Below, in pieces: positions 28,904 to 39,695 of a stretch of DNA of 64,000 nucleotides. The first letter of the stretch is position 1. Each line of letters begins with the position of its first letter. A program made the translations under genes and the position numbers. This stretch comes from Maribacter thermophilus (GTDB taxonomy: Bacteria > Bacteroidota > Bacteroidia > Flavobacteriales > Flavobacteriaceae): the NCBI RefSeq assembly GCF_001020565.1, contig NZ_LDAS01000001.1, positions 2,566,520 through 2,630,519 of the forward strand, given 5' to 3'. The notes under the pieces are model-generated. The model was given only the letters and a program-made list of their open reading frames with translations, was not told where the DNA came from and ran no database searches.

Positions 28904-29263
28904 TTAAAAATGGTAGAAAGCCGACTCCAAATGTTCTATTTTAAAGACGCTTTTATTCTTTAAAATAGTAATAACATCAAATCGTATTTCCACATCCAAA
29001 TCTTTGGAAGTAACATAATGATCGGCAGCCATCACCAATAACTTAATTTTTTTGGGGGTAATGGTCTCTGCAATGTTCTCTATAAATTCAGAACTTCTAG
29101 AACGCACCTCTACAATAGCCAACACGTTGTCTTTAAGCGCTATTATATCTATTTCCGCCTGTAAGTACCTATAATTTCTATAACGTATGGAGTATCCTTT
29201 TTTTTCTAAGAAATTCTTTGCGATTTCTTCCCCTTCCTTCCCAAACTCGTTATGTCTCCCCAT
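28904..29263 (-). CDS. YraN/UPF0102 family endonuclease-like protein
   Basis: This 119-residue protein has a restriction-endonuclease-like fold. The motifs are GKEGEEIAKNFLEKKGYSIRYRNYR with the conserved acidic residues, AEIDIIALKDNVLAIVEVRSRS (the E-x-D ... E-V-[KR] catalytic core), and ITPKKIKLLVMAADHYV. The family is Holliday-junction-resolvase related; activity has not been proven for most members. It is a lone gene upstream of the ACT-like gene on the same strand. Confidence 0.9.
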   Translation of the reverse strand: MGRHNEFGKEGEEIAKNFLEKKGYSIRYRNYRYLQAEIDIIALKDNVLAIVEVRSRSSEFIENIAETITPKKIKLLVMAADHYVTSKDLDVEIRFDVITILKNKSVFKIEHLESAFYHF

Positions 29264-29449
29264 AATATTAAGTTAAAACATGTATTTCGTCGAAAAAATA
29301 TGTTATTTGACGGTTTTTTTGAATTAAGAAGCTAATTTCGACTGCCGGTCAACGAAAATATACGGATTTATATACTATCCAAAATTTCGTATCGTTAAAT
29401 AGAAGCCCCAACTCTATAGAACGTAATTTATTAACGCCTTACTAAGACT

Positions 29450-30943
29450 ATGGAATATTTCATTAATTGTAATACTTCTACTCTTGCACCCTATAACGCT
29501 CCCTTAGACCAGCTAAGAGCTTCGCATTTGTACAGAAGGTTAGGATTTAGTGCATCTGTACAAACAATAAAACAAGCGATAGGACAAAATTCCGGAACAT
29601 TGGTAGACACACTTGTAGACCAAGCAATTAGCATGCCTCCATTACCGGCCCCTACGTGGGCGGACTGGAACAATGCCGATTACCCAGCTGACGTCGATGC
29701 TAGAAATCAACTTATAAACGAACAGCGGTCACAGTTTACATTGGACTATGCCAATAGTCTTTTAAACAACAATCTAAGAGATCGTTTAAGCTTTTTTTGG
29801 AGCAATCACTTTGTTACCCAAATAGAAGTATACAATTGTAACTCATTTCTATACCATTATATCAACTGCCTACAAACTTATGCCATTGGCAATTTTAAAA
29901 CATTTGTAAGGGAAGTAGGCCTCACCAGTGCTATGTTGTACTATTTGGATGGTGCCTATAACAATGGTAACAATCCAAATGAAAATTATGCCCGAGAATT
30001 GTATGAACTTTTTACGCTAGGTGAAGGTAACGGATATACGGAAGAAGATATAGTAGAAACCGCCAAAGCCTTAAGTGGTTATGTAGAACGTGGCGAAGAA
30101 GGCTGTACCCAAGTGACCTTTGACCCTACAAAACATGATGACGGCACCAAAACCATTTTAGGCCAGACCGGTAACTGGGGCTACGATGATGTAATTGATA
30201 TTCTTTTTGAACAAAGAGGCAGCCAAGTTGCCGAATTCATTTGCAGAAAACTCTACGAGTTCTTTGTACATCCAGACTCACAAGATGAGATGAACAATGC
30301 CCAAACCATCATAGATGGTATGGCAGCGACCTTTGTTTCCAACGATTTTGAAATAGCACCGGTACTAAGGCAGCTTTTTAAAAGTGAACACTTTTTTGAC
30401 GATGAAGCTATAGGGGTTATTATAAAAAGTCCGTTCGATTTTTACTTTAACACCCTAAAGGAAACCAGTTTTGCATATGACGATACCACTGTAAGCGGAA
30501 TGGTCTATTACAGTGAATTGTTGAGTCAAAAACTGTTCAACCCATTTGACGTTAACGGCTGGCAACGAGATAGAACCTGGATAAACACAAACTTTTTAAT
30601 AGGTAGATGGCTTACCATAGAAAGCATATTACAAAGTTTTTACCAGGACGATAATGAGCAATTTAGAACTTTTGGATTAGAAATTACCGAAACCTCTGGA
30701 ATGACCAGTGCCAACCCGGATGTTATTGCTCGGCAAATTATAGATTTTGTGTTACCTAAAGGCCTTCTTAACGAAGCCGAATACGAAAAAGCTTTCGCTA
30801 TTTTTAGAAGCGATGTAGAAGACGTTTACTACGAAGGTGGCAACCAAGAGTCTTGGACATTAAGTACTTGGCCCCAAGCGCCGTACCAAGTATACTTATT
30901 ACTTCAATATTTAGCAAGGCAACCAGAATTTCAATTAAAATAA
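29450..30943 (+). CDS. DUF1800 family protein
   Basis: This 497-residue protein matches DUF1800, recognised by ASHLYRRLGFSASVQTIKQA near the N-terminus, RDRLSFFWSNHFVTQ, ENYARELYELFTLGEGNGYTEEDI, and YEFFVHPD. There is no cleavable signal peptide at the start, which is unusual if it acts outside the cell. DUF1800 genes are regularly paired with a downstream DUF1501 gene, as here (14 bases). The function of the pair is unknown; it occurs in many Bacteroidota and Planctomycetes. The two proteins are probably partners. Confidence 0.88.
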   Translation: MEYFINCNTSTLAPYNAPLDQLRASHLYRRLGFSASVQTIKQAIGQNSGTLVDTLVDQAISMPPLPAPTWADWNNADYPADVDARNQLINEQRSQFTLDYANSLLNNNLRDRLSFFWSNHFVTQIEVYNCNSFLYHYINCLQTYAIGNFKTFVREVGLTSAMLYYLDGAYNNGNNPNENYARELYELFTLGEGNGYTEEDIVETAKALSGYVERGEEGCTQVTFDPTKHDDGTKTILGQTGNWGYDDVIDILFEQRGSQVAEFICRKLYEFFVHPDSQDEMNNAQTIIDGMAATFVSNDFEIAPVLRQLFKSEHFFDDEAIGVIIKSPFDFYFNTLKETSFAYDDTTVSGMVYYSELLSQKLFNPFDVNGWQRDRTWINTNFLIGRWLTIESILQSFYQDDNEQFRTFGLEITETSGMTSANPDVIARQIIDFVLPKGLLNEAEYEKAFAIFRSDVEDVYYEGGNQESWTLSTWPQAPYQVYLLLQYLARQPEFQLK

Positions 30944-30957
30944 CAACACCTACTACT

Positions 30958-32667
30958 ATGTGCAATAAACCTCATTCACCCCACAAAGGACTAGAACACG
31001 ATGGTCATGATCACGAACACCAGTATTGGAGTCGCCGTTCTTTTTTACAAGCACTCGGAATAGCCGGATCAGGCTCTATGATGTTAGGTGCCAATATGCT
31101 TACCGCTTCCGCCCCTTCTCCATTATCTGCCGGAATTGCGGCTGCCGAAACGGACAACATTCTAATACTAATTAGACTTGCAGGTGGCAACGATGGCTTA
31201 AGTACCGTTATCCCCATAGAACAGTACGACAGTTATGCCAACGCAAGGCCTAATATCTATATTCCAGAAAGTAAGGTATTAAAACTTACGGACGAATTTG
31301 GCGTTCCATCCTACATGAGTGCATTGGAACCTATGTGGGGAAATGGGCAATTTAAAGCGGTACACGGGGTAGGATATGAAGGGCAAAGCCTTTCCCACTT
31401 TACGGGATCCGACATATTTGCCAATACAGACCTTACCACAACCGGTTTTAGTGGCCTTAATACCGGATGGATGGGAAGGCACTTCGAAAACATTTATCCA
31501 GATTATTTGGTAAACCCACCAGCAGCACCTGCGGCCATTCAAATAGGCCAATTTGGTAGTTTGGTTTTTCAAGGGGAGGAAACCAACTATGCCTTTGTGA
31601 CCTCTAATGTCGACCAACTTGAGGAAATAGCGGAATCGGGTGTTGTTTACGGTTTAGACGATACGCTTTTTAACGATTGTATGTATGGTGACCAATTAAA
31701 ATTTTTGCGTGGTGTTGCAAACACTACCTATGAATACTCTGGTATGATACATGAAGCATATGAAAGAGGAGAAGCCCTAGGTTGTGGTGTTGAATACCAA
31801 GACAATTCTTTCGCCAGACAGTTATCCGTTATCTCAAAATTAATAAAGGGCAACTTAGGCACCAAAGTATATATGATTTCTATGTCGGGCTTCGATACTC
31901 ACGGCAACCAACCTTTGGTACATGAAAGATTAATGACCAACCTTTCTATTGCAATTAACAACTTTTATGAAGATTTGGCCTGTACACAACAAGACAGCAA
32001 GGTTTTAAGCATGACCTTCTCTGAATTCGGTCGTAGAATCTTTGAAAATGGTTCTAACGGAACCGACCACGGTAAAGCGGCCCCTACCCTATTCTTTGGG
32101 TCAGGATTAAATGGTAGCGCCTTTGTTGGCGACCACCCAACATTGGATAACCCCGACGGACGAGGAAACCTCGAATACACAATGGATTTTAGGGATCTGT
32201 ACGCCACCGTTTTGGCAGAATGGCTGTGTGTAGATATTCCGTTGGTGGAACAACATTTATTGAACCACCCCTATGCACCGGTCAACCTAGGCTTTAATTG
32301 TAGTGGCACCGATTTCCCCGATATTGTATATAGTGATGGTGAGGTAACCCCACCTACACAACCAGGGGAAGAAAGCACAGATCCGTTTAACCCCGATCTG
32401 TTAAACGCTATAGTACATAAACCTTTTTACCCTACGGATAGCACTCCACATATTTATTTGGAAATGCCCTTTACGGCACAAGTAGATATTCAACTTTATA
32501 ACATTCTCGGACAACATATAGGCACCGTCTTTAACGAAATGATGCTAGAGGGCTCCACAGAGATCAACATACGAGAGCGCATACCAAAGCACCTATCTAC
32601 CGGCAAGTACATTTATAGAATAAGTGTACAGAATCAGAAAATGAGTAAGTCGGTAATGGTGGCTTAA
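30958..32667 (+). CDS. DUF1501 family protein with Tat signal and T9SS-type C-terminal domain
   Basis: This 569-residue protein has a His-rich N-terminus followed by a twin-arginine signal (SRRSFLQALGIAG, Arg26-Arg27) and hydrophobic stretch. The DUF1501 alkaline-phosphatase-like core includes RLAGGNDGLSTVIP, HFTGSDIFANTD, DTHGNQP and DHGKAAPTLFFG. The C-terminal ~80 residues carry a T9SS type A-like sorting domain (VDIQLYNILGQHIG ... GKYIYRISVQNQ ... KSVMVA). Tat export of a folded, probably metal-loaded protein followed by T9SS surface delivery is the natural reading. The ATG at 30958 is preferred over upstream in-frame alternatives. Confidence 0.88.
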   Translation: MCNKPHSPHKGLEHDGHDHEHQYWSRRSFLQALGIAGSGSMMLGANMLTASAPSPLSAGIAAAETDNILILIRLAGGNDGLSTVIPIEQYDSYANARPNIYIPESKVLKLTDEFGVPSYMSALEPMWGNGQFKAVHGVGYEGQSLSHFTGSDIFANTDLTTTGFSGLNTGWMGRHFENIYPDYLVNPPAAPAAIQIGQFGSLVFQGEETNYAFVTSNVDQLEEIAESGVVYGLDDTLFNDCMYGDQLKFLRGVANTTYEYSGMIHEAYERGEALGCGVEYQDNSFARQLSVISKLIKGNLGTKVYMISMSGFDTHGNQPLVHERLMTNLSIAINNFYEDLACTQQDSKVLSMTFSEFGRRIFENGSNGTDHGKAAPTLFFGSGLNGSAFVGDHPTLDNPDGRGNLEYTMDFRDLYATVLAEWLCVDIPLVEQHLLNHPYAPVNLGFNCSGTDFPDIVYSDGEVTPPTQPGEESTDPFNPDLLNAIVHKPFYPTDSTPHIYLEMPFTAQVDIQLYNILGQHIGTVFNEMMLEGSTEINIRERIPKHLSTGKYIYRISVQNQKMSKSVMVA

Positions 32668-32691
32668 TCTGTTTCCCCACTATGCAACTTG

Positions 32692-32738
32692 ACCTTCGGC
32701 AGTATCTTAACTGGTACACCGAAGGTTTTCTCTTTTTT
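32692..32738 (+). terminator. Terminator after the DUF1800-DUF1501 pair
   Basis: The stem ACCTTCGG / CCGAAGGT encloses a 19-base loop and is followed by TTTCTCTTTTTT. Confidence 0.65.
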
Positions 32739-32771
32739 GAAAAACAGGCATTGCCCCGCCTTAAAAATCTT

Positions 32772-32779
32772 TATTTTTG
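32772..32779 (+). promoter_or_regulatory. Promoter for metG
   Basis: TATTTTTG matches the -7 consensus and a TTG at 32751-32753 lies 18 bases upstream of it, the expected -33/-7 spacing. The ATG of metG is 19 bases downstream. Confidence 0.6.
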
Positions 32780-32798
32780 TGCCCTAATAAAAATTTAG

Positions 32799-34868
32799 AT
32801 GTCCACAATAAAAACACCCAAAAGATATACGATTACCGCAGCACTGCCCTATACCAATGGCCCTATACATATTGGACATTTGGCAGGTGTATATGTGCCT
32901 GCAGATATTTATGTGCGCTATTTGAGATTAACAGGTAAAGATGTTGTCTTTGTTTGTGGCAGTGACGAACATGGTGTAGCCATATCAATGAAGGCCAAAA
33001 AAGAAGGTATTTCCCCGAAAGATGTCATAGACAAATACCATGGCATTATAAAACAGTCTTTTTCCGACTTCGGTATCGCTTTTGACAATTACTCCAGAAC
33101 ATCGGCTCAAATTCATCACGATACAGCCTCCGCTTTCTTTAAAAAGCTTTATGAGCAAGGTGATTTTATAGAGGAGACCACCGCACAGTTGTATGATGAG
33201 GAAGCAAAGCAGTTTTTAGCGGACCGTTTTGTGGTAGGCACATGCCCCAAATGTGGAAACGAAGAAGCATATGGCGACCAATGTGAAAATTGTGGTTCGT
33301 CTTTAAATGCTACCGACCTTATAAACCCAAAATCTACCATCACAGGTACCGTACCTACGACCAAAGAAACCACCCATTGGTTTTTACCCCTGAACAGGTA
33401 TGAAGATTTTTTAAGGGAATGGATATTAAAAGGACATAAAGACGACTGGAAACCCAACGTTTACGGCCAATGCAAATCATGGATAGACGGTGGGTTAGAA
33501 CCCAGGGCCGTGACCAGAGATCTAGATTGGGGCATACCGGTACCCGTAAAAGGTGGGGAAGGCAAAGTTTTATATGTTTGGTTCGATGCCCCAATCGGGT
33601 ACATTTCCTCAACTAAGGAATGGGCCGAGCAAAATAACAAGGATTGGGAACCTTACTGGAAGGACAAAGAGACCAAACTGGTACACTTTATAGGTAAAGA
33701 CAATATAGTTTTTCACTGTATTATCTTCCCTTCCATATTAAAGGCGCACGGCAATTATATACTTCCGGACAATGTTCCTGCGAACGAATTCTTGAATTTG
33801 GAAGGGAACAAACTGTCCACTTCCAAAAACTGGGCGGTTTGGTTACATGAATATCTTGTAGATTTTCCAGACATGCAAGATGTATTAAGATACACCCTCA
33901 CGGCAAATGCACCGGAAACAAAGGACAACGATTTTACTTGGAAAGATTTTCAGGCAAGAAATAACAATGAATTGGTAGCCATCTTCGGTAATTTCATTAA
34001 TCGTGTCGTAGTGCTCACCAATAAGTATTATGATGGATCCGTACCTGCTGCGAATACTTTTTCCGATGTGGATCGCGAAACCTTGGAAGAACTAACTAAA
34101 TTCCCGGAGATAATCTCTAGTTCTTTGGAACGCTATCGCTTTAGGGAAGCGGGACAAGAATTAATGAACCTGGCCCGTCTTGGCAACAAGTACTTGGCGG
34201 ACGAAGAACCATGGAAAGTTATAAAACAAGATGAGGAAAGGGTAAAAACAATTATGTACGTAGCTTTACAAATTGCTACGGGCCTTGCTATTTTAAGTGA
34301 GCCTTTTTTACCGTTTACCTCTAAAAAACTAAAGAACATTCTAGCAATTTCAGACCAAGACCTAACATGGGACAGTGTGTCCAATGAAGGGCCATTACTA
34401 CCCGCCGACCATAAAATAAACAAAGCCGAGCTATTGTTCAGAAAAATTGAAGATTCTGAAATACAGGCCCAATTAGACAAACTAGAAGCTACAAAAAAAG
34501 TGAACGAGCAAGAAAACAAGGTGGTTACACCACAAAAAGACACCATTACTTTCGATGATTTTTCAAAACTGGACATGCGTGTTGGCACCATAGTGGAGGC
34601 TGAAAAAATGGCGAAAGCCAAGAAATTGCTTGTACTGAAGGTAGACACCGGTCTAGATACCAGAACCATTGTCTCGGGCATTGCAGAGAGCTTTAAGCCA
34701 GAAGAAATAGTAGGAAAAAAAGTTACCGTACTTGTAAATTTGGCCCCAAGGGCTTTACGAGGTGTTGAAAGTGAAGGTATGATCTTAATGACCGAAAACC
34801 CAGAAGGCAAATTGGTGTTTGTTAATCCTGATGAAGACGGGGTAAACAATGGATCAACGATAAGCTAA
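32799..34868 (+). CDS. metG: Methionyl-tRNA synthetase with C-terminal tRNA-binding domain
   Basis: This enzyme charges both initiator and elongator tRNA-Met. Its 689 residues hold, in order, a Rossmann core with [11 protein letters not shown] (HIGH motif), two zinc knuckles (CPKCG ... CENCG), the KMSKS equivalent NKLSTSKNW, a helical anticodon-binding domain, and a C-terminal EMAP/Trbp111-type OB domain from ~585 ([15 protein letters not shown] ... [18 protein letters not shown]) that aids dimerisation and tRNA binding. It is typical of Bacteroidota MetG. It is followed 25 bases later by tex. Confidence 0.98.
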   Translation: MSTIKTPKRYTITAALPYTNGPIHIGHLAGVYVPADIYVRYLRLTGKDVVFVCGSDEHGVAISMKAKKEGISPKDVIDKYHGIIKQSFSDFGIAFDNYSRTSAQIHHDTASAFFKKLYEQGDFIEETTAQLYDEEAKQFLADRFVVGTCPKCGNEEAYGDQCENCGSSLNATDLINPKSTITGTVPTTKETTHWFLPLNRYEDFLREWILKGHKDDWKPNVYGQCKSWIDGGLEPRAVTRDLDWGIPVPVKGGEGKVLYVWFDAPIGYISSTKEWAEQNNKDWEPYWKDKETKLVHFIGKDNIVFHCIIFPSILKAHGNYILPDNVPANEFLNLEGNKLSTSKNWAVWLHEYLVDFPDMQDVLRYTLTANAPETKDNDFTWKDFQARNNNELVAIFGNFINRVVVLTNKYYDGSVPAANTFSDVDRETLEELTKFPEIISSSLERYRFREAGQELMNLARLGNKYLADEEPWKVIKQDEERVKTIMYVALQIATGLAILSEPFLPFTSKKLKNILAISDQDLTWDSVSNEGPLLPADHKINKAELLFRKIEDSEIQAQLDKLEATKKVNEQENKVVTPQKDTITFDDFSKLDMRVGTIVEAEKMAKAKKLLVLKVDTGLDTRTIVSGIAESFKPEEIVGKKVTVLVNLAPRALRGVESEGMILMTENPEGKLVFVNPDEDGVNNGSTIS

Positions 34869-34893
34869 ACAAATAGCTTTTAATTTTTTTTAG

Positions 34894-37035
34894 ATGACGA
34901 TTACCAAAAAAAACACTTTGGTCAAGTATGTTGTACAACGTACCGAACTTGCGGAAAAGAACATACAAAACACCATAGAACTTTTAGACCAAGATTGTAC
35001 AGTACCTTTTATAGCCCGTTACAGAAAGGAAAAAACAGGCGGCCTGGACGAGGTACAGATCGGGGCAATCGTACAATACAAAGAGCTGTTCGAAGCTATT
35101 GAAAAAAGAAGGAAAGCTATTCTCAAAGCGGTTGAGGAACAAGGCCTATTAACCAACGAATTAAGGTCTAAATTTGAAGCGGCCGATGACCTGACCAAAT
35201 TGGAAGACCTATATCTTCCATTCAAAAAAAGCAAAAAAACAAAAGCCGAAATTGCCAGAAAACAAGGTTTAGAACCCTTGGCGAAAATTATCATGGCCCA
35301 ACGTTCGGATGAAATAGAGTTTATTGCTTCCAAATATCTAGGTCCCCAAATCGAAAATGAAGACGATGCCTTGGAAGGCGCCAGGCATATTATTGCCGAG
35401 TGGATCAATGAAAGAACCGATATCCGCGACCAAATACGTACGCAACTAGAACGCTTTGCTTTGATAACCACCAAGGTAATCTCCACGAAAAAAGAAGATG
35501 AAAAAGCACAGAAATTTCGTGATTATTTTGATTGGAGCGAACCTTTGAACAGGTGTCCGTCGCATCGTTTATTGGCAATTTTAAGAGCCGAATCCGAAAA
35601 ATTCATAAGAGTAAAGATCGAACTCGACGAAGAAAGACTGTTAGATCGCATTGAACGTAGAATTATCAAAACGAACAATGAATGTGCCAGTCATATCAAA
35701 ATAGCCATTGCCGACGCATATAAAAGATTGTTGTTTCCCTCTTTGTCAAATGAACTGCTAAAGAAAGCCAAGGAAAAAGCCGATGACGATGCCATTGCCG
35801 TTTTCTCTAAAAATCTAAGGCAGTTATTATTAGGGGCTCCCCTAGGAGAAAAACGTATTTTGGCCATTGACCCCGGATTTAGAACTGGTTGTAAAATAGT
35901 GTGTTTAGACGCTCAAGGCAACTTGGCACATAACGAAACCATTTATCCCCACGCACCGCAAAACGATGTATCGGGGGCCATCAAAAAATTAAGCTCTTTA
36001 GCCGATGCCTATAAGATAGAAGCCATTGCGATAGGTAATGGAACAGCCTCTAGGGAAACGGAAAGGTTAGTAAAAAAAGTATCCTTTAAGCAGCCCATAG
36101 AAGTTTTTGTGGTCAGTGAAGCAGGTGCATCTATCTACTCGGCCTCAAAAATCGCCCGAGAAGAATTCCCCAATTACGACGTAACCGTTAGGGGAGCCGT
36201 ATCTATCGGTAGACGGTTGGCAGACCCATTGGCCGAGCTGGTAAAAATAGACCCCAAATCTATAGGTGTGGGGCAATATCAGCATGATGTGGACCAGACC
36301 AAACTAAAAAAATCTTTGGATATGGTCGTAGAAAGCTGTGTAAACTCTGTTGGGGTAAATATCAACACTGCCAGCGTTTCTTTATTAAGCTATGTCTCTG
36401 GCATTGGCCCCAAACTTGCAGAAAACATTGTATCTTACAGAAAAGAAATTGGAGCTTATACCAGCAGAAAAGAAATTTTAGAAGTGCCCCGATTGGGAGG
36501 AAAAGCTTTTGAACAGGGGGCCGGGTTTCTACGCATCAAAGATGCTAAAAACCCCTTAGACGACTCTGCGGTTCACCCAGAAAGTTATGCCATAGTAAAT
36601 AAAATGGCTTCGGACAAAAACAAACAAGTACCTGAACTTATAGGAAACAAGGCCTTGTTAAAAGAAATTGAACTAACCCGTTATTGTACCGACACCATTG
36701 GCATACCTACCTTAGAGGATATTATTTCAGAATTGGAAAAACCAGGATTGGACCGTAGGGAAAAAGCAAAAGTTTTCTCTTTTGACCAAAACATAAAATC
36801 GATTACCGATTTAAGGGAAGGTCAATTGTTACCTGGCATTGTAAACAACATTACCAATTTTGGGTGCTTTGTGGACATTGGTATAAAGGAAAGTGGACTT
36901 ATACACGTATCCAATCTCTCCGACGGGTTTGTAAAAGATGTAAACGCACACGTAAGCCTACACCAACAGGTAATTGTAAAAGTATTGGCGGTAGATATCT
37001 CTAGGAAACGAATTCAGTTAAAATTGCACAAATAA
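34894..37035 (+). CDS. tex: Tex family S1 RNA-binding transcription accessory protein
   Basis: This 713-residue cytoplasmic nucleic-acid-binding protein has the Tex layout: N-terminal helical domain (VPFIARYRKEKTGGLDE), YqgF/RuvC-like domain (ILAIDPGFRTGCKIVCLD), helix-hairpin-helix (NTASVSLLSYVSGIGPKLAENIVSYR), and a C-terminal S1 domain (GQLLPGIVNNITNFGCFVDIGIKESGLIHVS). It is probably co-transcribed with metG. Related proteins affect transcription and RNA metabolism under stress. Confidence 0.95.
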   Translation: MTITKKNTLVKYVVQRTELAEKNIQNTIELLDQDCTVPFIARYRKEKTGGLDEVQIGAIVQYKELFEAIEKRRKAILKAVEEQGLLTNELRSKFEAADDLTKLEDLYLPFKKSKKTKAEIARKQGLEPLAKIIMAQRSDEIEFIASKYLGPQIENEDDALEGARHIIAEWINERTDIRDQIRTQLERFALITTKVISTKKEDEKAQKFRDYFDWSEPLNRCPSHRLLAILRAESEKFIRVKIELDEERLLDRIERRIIKTNNECASHIKIAIADAYKRLLFPSLSNELLKKAKEKADDDAIAVFSKNLRQLLLGAPLGEKRILAIDPGFRTGCKIVCLDAQGNLAHNETIYPHAPQNDVSGAIKKLSSLADAYKIEAIAIGNGTASRETERLVKKVSFKQPIEVFVVSEAGASIYSASKIAREEFPNYDVTVRGAVSIGRRLADPLAELVKIDPKSIGVGQYQHDVDQTKLKKSLDMVVESCVNSVGVNINTASVSLLSYVSGIGPKLAENIVSYRKEIGAYTSRKEILEVPRLGGKAFEQGAGFLRIKDAKNPLDDSAVHPESYAIVNKMASDKNKQVPELIGNKALLKEIELTRYCTDTIGIPTLEDIISELEKPGLDRREKAKVFSFDQNIKSITDLREGQLLPGIVNNITNFGCFVDIGIKESGLIHVSNLSDGFVKDVNAHVSLHQQVIVKVLAVDISRKRIQLKLHK

Positions 37036-37193
37036 TTTTCCTGAAATATGTAACCCTTCAACTTATAAACCATTAAGATTTTTAAAAAACAAGATTATGG
37101 ATAAAACAATAAATATATTATGTAATCTTGCCCCCATTTAGTTTTTAGATAACTAAAACACCCTACACAAATGAACCCTTTTAAATAAAACCA

Positions 37194-38027
37194 TTGAAAC
37201 ATCTTATCATTTTCTTACTTCTTATTTCATTTTATACGCAAGGTCAAAGTGTAATAAATGACAGTATTGATACCCGTTGGGAAATGTTCACTTACGATAT
37301 GGGAAGTATTTTTAAAGGCATTGGACATTCTTATACCAGACCCCTGCACTGGCAGGGTAAAGATTGGGGCAATCTTGGCTACACTATGGGGGGCACAGCT
37401 ATCATCTATCTTGTAGATACCCCGGTAAGCGACTATTTTGTAGGTATCAAACAAGATGTACCCGAGGTAATACGTGATTATGGATTTGAATATGGAAGCC
37501 CTACATACAATTATATGGTAACCGGAGGTGTCTACGTAACAGGACTTGTCATTAAAAACGAAAAACTCAGAAGAACGGGAGTCTTATTGATCGCTTCTGC
37601 CTCATCTGCCGGATTATTGCAGCAAATACTAAAATCTGCCGTAGGTCGTGCAAGACCCCTGAGCGGCAAGAGCAAAGACACTTTTAATCCATTTTGGTCA
37701 GGAGACAAAAATTATCATTCGTTCCCTTCGGGCCATGCGATATTAGCAATGACCAATGCACATGCAATTGCCAAACAATTTAGCAATGTCTGGGTAAAGA
37801 CAGGCATATATACCTTGGGCTCCATACCAGCCATATCAAGACTTTGGGAAGGCAAGCACTGGCTGTCAGATGTAGCACTTGGTGTTGCCATAAGCATTTT
37901 TACGGTAGAATCCATAGACCGCTATCTAGACAGCAGATACGACGAAAAATACAATGATCACAACAAAAAATTGGCTTGGAACCTCAGTTTCGGACCTGGA
38001 CAGGTAGGTCTTCAAATTCAGTTTTGA
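37194..38027 (+). CDS. PAP2-family phosphatase, exported
   Basis: This 277-residue protein starts at a TTG (37194) with a clear signal peptide (MKHLIIFLLLISFYTQGQ); no in-frame ATG precedes it. All three motifs of the phosphatidic-acid phosphatase type 2 superfamily are present: KSAVGRARP, SFPSGHA and SRLWEGKHWLSDVALG, with the catalytic His residues in motifs 2 and 3. It is likely periplasmic or envelope-associated and acts on a lipid phosphate or pyrophosphate. It converges with the sodium:solute symporter gene. Confidence 0.9.
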   Translation: MKHLIIFLLLISFYTQGQSVINDSIDTRWEMFTYDMGSIFKGIGHSYTRPLHWQGKDWGNLGYTMGGTAIIYLVDTPVSDYFVGIKQDVPEVIRDYGFEYGSPTYNYMVTGGVYVTGLVIKNEKLRRTGVLLIASASSAGLLQQILKSAVGRARPLSGKSKDTFNPFWSGDKNYHSFPSGHAILAMTNAHAIAKQFSNVWVKTGIYTLGSIPAISRLWEGKHWLSDVALGVAISIFTVESIDRYLDSRYDEKYNDHNKKLAWNLSFGPGQVGLQIQF

Positions 38028-38036
38028 CCTCTAAAT

Positions 38037-39695
38037 CTACTTAGCAAAGTAAATGTAGATACCCACAACAATAAGCACAATGGCGATACCTACCTCTTTT
38101 ACATATTTGTAAGGAGAAATATCGACTTGCTCTGTATACTTTAACTCAAAAGCTTCTTTTCTTGGACAAAACTTACCAATCACGAGCATTATGATGCAAT
38201 TCATTACAAATAAAATAGCCATAACATGTAAATAGTGCGGATACGCATCCGCCTCTACCAAATTTAATTGGGCCGGATCGGTAATACCCGCATTTTTAGC
38301 TTCTTCCAAAGCTTTGTCAACGAAATGAGGTTTCATTATGAACTGACTTAGAATATACAGGGCAGAACCTGAAAAAATTCCAATTTTAGCTGCTATGGCA
38401 GGTACTCTTTTTGTTAAATAACCAATGACGATAATTGTAAAAATAGGGATACTGTAAATACCGTTAATTTCTTGCAGGTAATTAAAAAGGCTTCCCGCAT
38501 TCGCAATCAAAGGAGCTATGAACATTGCCGCCAAGGCCAAACATATACCAAATATTTTACCGTATTTTACCACGGTTACCTCAGAGGCATCTTTATTTAT
38601 ATGTTGTTTATAGATATCTATACCAAAAAGGGTTACAGAGCTGTTTAGAACACTATTAAAAGAACTCAATATTGCACCGAACAAAACAGCCGCAAAAAAC
38701 CCGACCAAGGTTTTTGGTAGAACGGCACGTACCAATTCTGGATATGCCAAATCACTCGATGACAACCCACCATCAAAATAGTAATAGGCTATCATACCCG
38801 GCAATACTAGAATAATAGGTCCTAAAATCTTTAAAAAGGCGGCCAACAACAATCCTTTCTGCCCCTCTGCCAAGTTTTTGGCTCCTAGAGCCCTTTGTAT
38901 GATCTGTTGGTTGGTTCCCCAGTAAAAAAGTTGAACCAACATCATTCCTGTAAAAATGGTTACAAACGGTACTTCTTGCCCTTTCTCCCCTGTAGAATCA
39001 AACCTTTCGGGATTGGCGCTCATCAAAACATCCAAACCATGGGTAACACTACCGTCGCCAATAGCCATAAGACCAAAAATAGGAATCAGAATACCTCCTA
39101 TTATCAAACCTACAGCATTAATACTATCCGATACGGCTACCGCCTTTAAACCTCCAAAGACAGCATAAATAGAACCTATAACCCCAATACCCCATATACA
39201 ATAGATAAGGGCGGAAGATTCTGATATTCCGAACATACCCGGCACATCGAACATTCCACTGATAGCCACAGAACCAGAGTATAATATTACCGGAAGCAAT
39301 ACTACTACATACCCTGTTAAGAACAATCCGGAGGTTATTGTTTTTGTAGATACATCAAACCTATCCGCCAAAAATTGGGGCACTGTTGTTAATCCTCCTT
39401 TTAAATACCTGGGTAATAGAAAAATTGCGGTGACCACCATAGCCATAGCGGCCAAGGTCTCCCAAGCCATAACAGATAGTCCGTCTTTATATGCACTACC
39501 GTTTAATCCTACAATCTGCTCGGTAGAAAGGTTGGTCAACAACAAAGAACCTGCGATTACACCCGCTGTTAGACTCCTACCCCCTAAAAAATATCCATCA
39601 GATGATTTCTCATTGGTAGAACGTGTTGCATACCATGCAATGACAGCCACTAGTAAAGTAAAGCCCAAAAAAGAAAATATTGAGAGAAAATCCAT
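38037..39695 (-). CDS. Sodium:solute symporter (SSS family, vSGLT-like)
   Basis: This 552-residue integral membrane protein has about 13-14 hydrophobic segments. The signature starts at the N-terminus (SSDGYFLGGRSLTAGVIAGSLLLTNLSTEQIVGLNGSAY) and continues with CIWGIGVIGSIYAVFGGLKAVAVSDSINAVGL and a later FFAAVLFGAILSSFNSVLNSSVTLFGIDIYK. The family couples solute uptake to Na+ entry. The pattern is close to sugar (galactose/glucose) symporters such as vSGLT. The exact solute is open. It is alone on the minus strand. Confidence 0.92.
   Translation of the reverse strand: MDFLSIFSFLGFTLLVAVIAWYATRSTNEKSSDGYFLGGRSLTAGVIAGSLLLTNLSTEQIVGLNGSAYKDGLSVMAWETLAAMAMVVTAIFLLPRYLKGGLTTVPQFLADRFDVSTKTITSGLFLTGYVVVLLPVILYSGSVAISGMFDVPGMFGISESSALIYCIWGIGVIGSIYAVFGGLKAVAVSDSINAVGLIIGGILIPIFGLMAIGDGSVTHGLDVLMSANPERFDSTGEKGQEVPFVTIFTGMMLVQLFYWGTNQQIIQRALGAKNLAEGQKGLLLAAFLKILGPIILVLPGMIAYYYFDGGLSSSDLAYPELVRAVLPKTLVGFFAAVLFGAILSSFNSVLNSSVTLFGIDIYKQHINKDASEVTVVKYGKIFGICLALAAMFIAPLIANAGSLFNYLQEINGIYSIPIFTIIVIGYLTKRVPAIAAKIGIFSGSALYILSQFIMKPHFVDKALEEAKNAGITDPAQLNLVEADAYPHYLHVMAILFVMNCIIMLVIGKFCPRKEAFELKYTEQVDISPYKYVKEVGIAIVLIVVGIYIYFAK

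Noticed and set aside
30853-30957. Upstream extension of the DUF1501 gene
   Set aside because: It lies inside the DUF1800 gene and gives no signal-like sequence; the ATG at 30958 is followed by the Tat signal.
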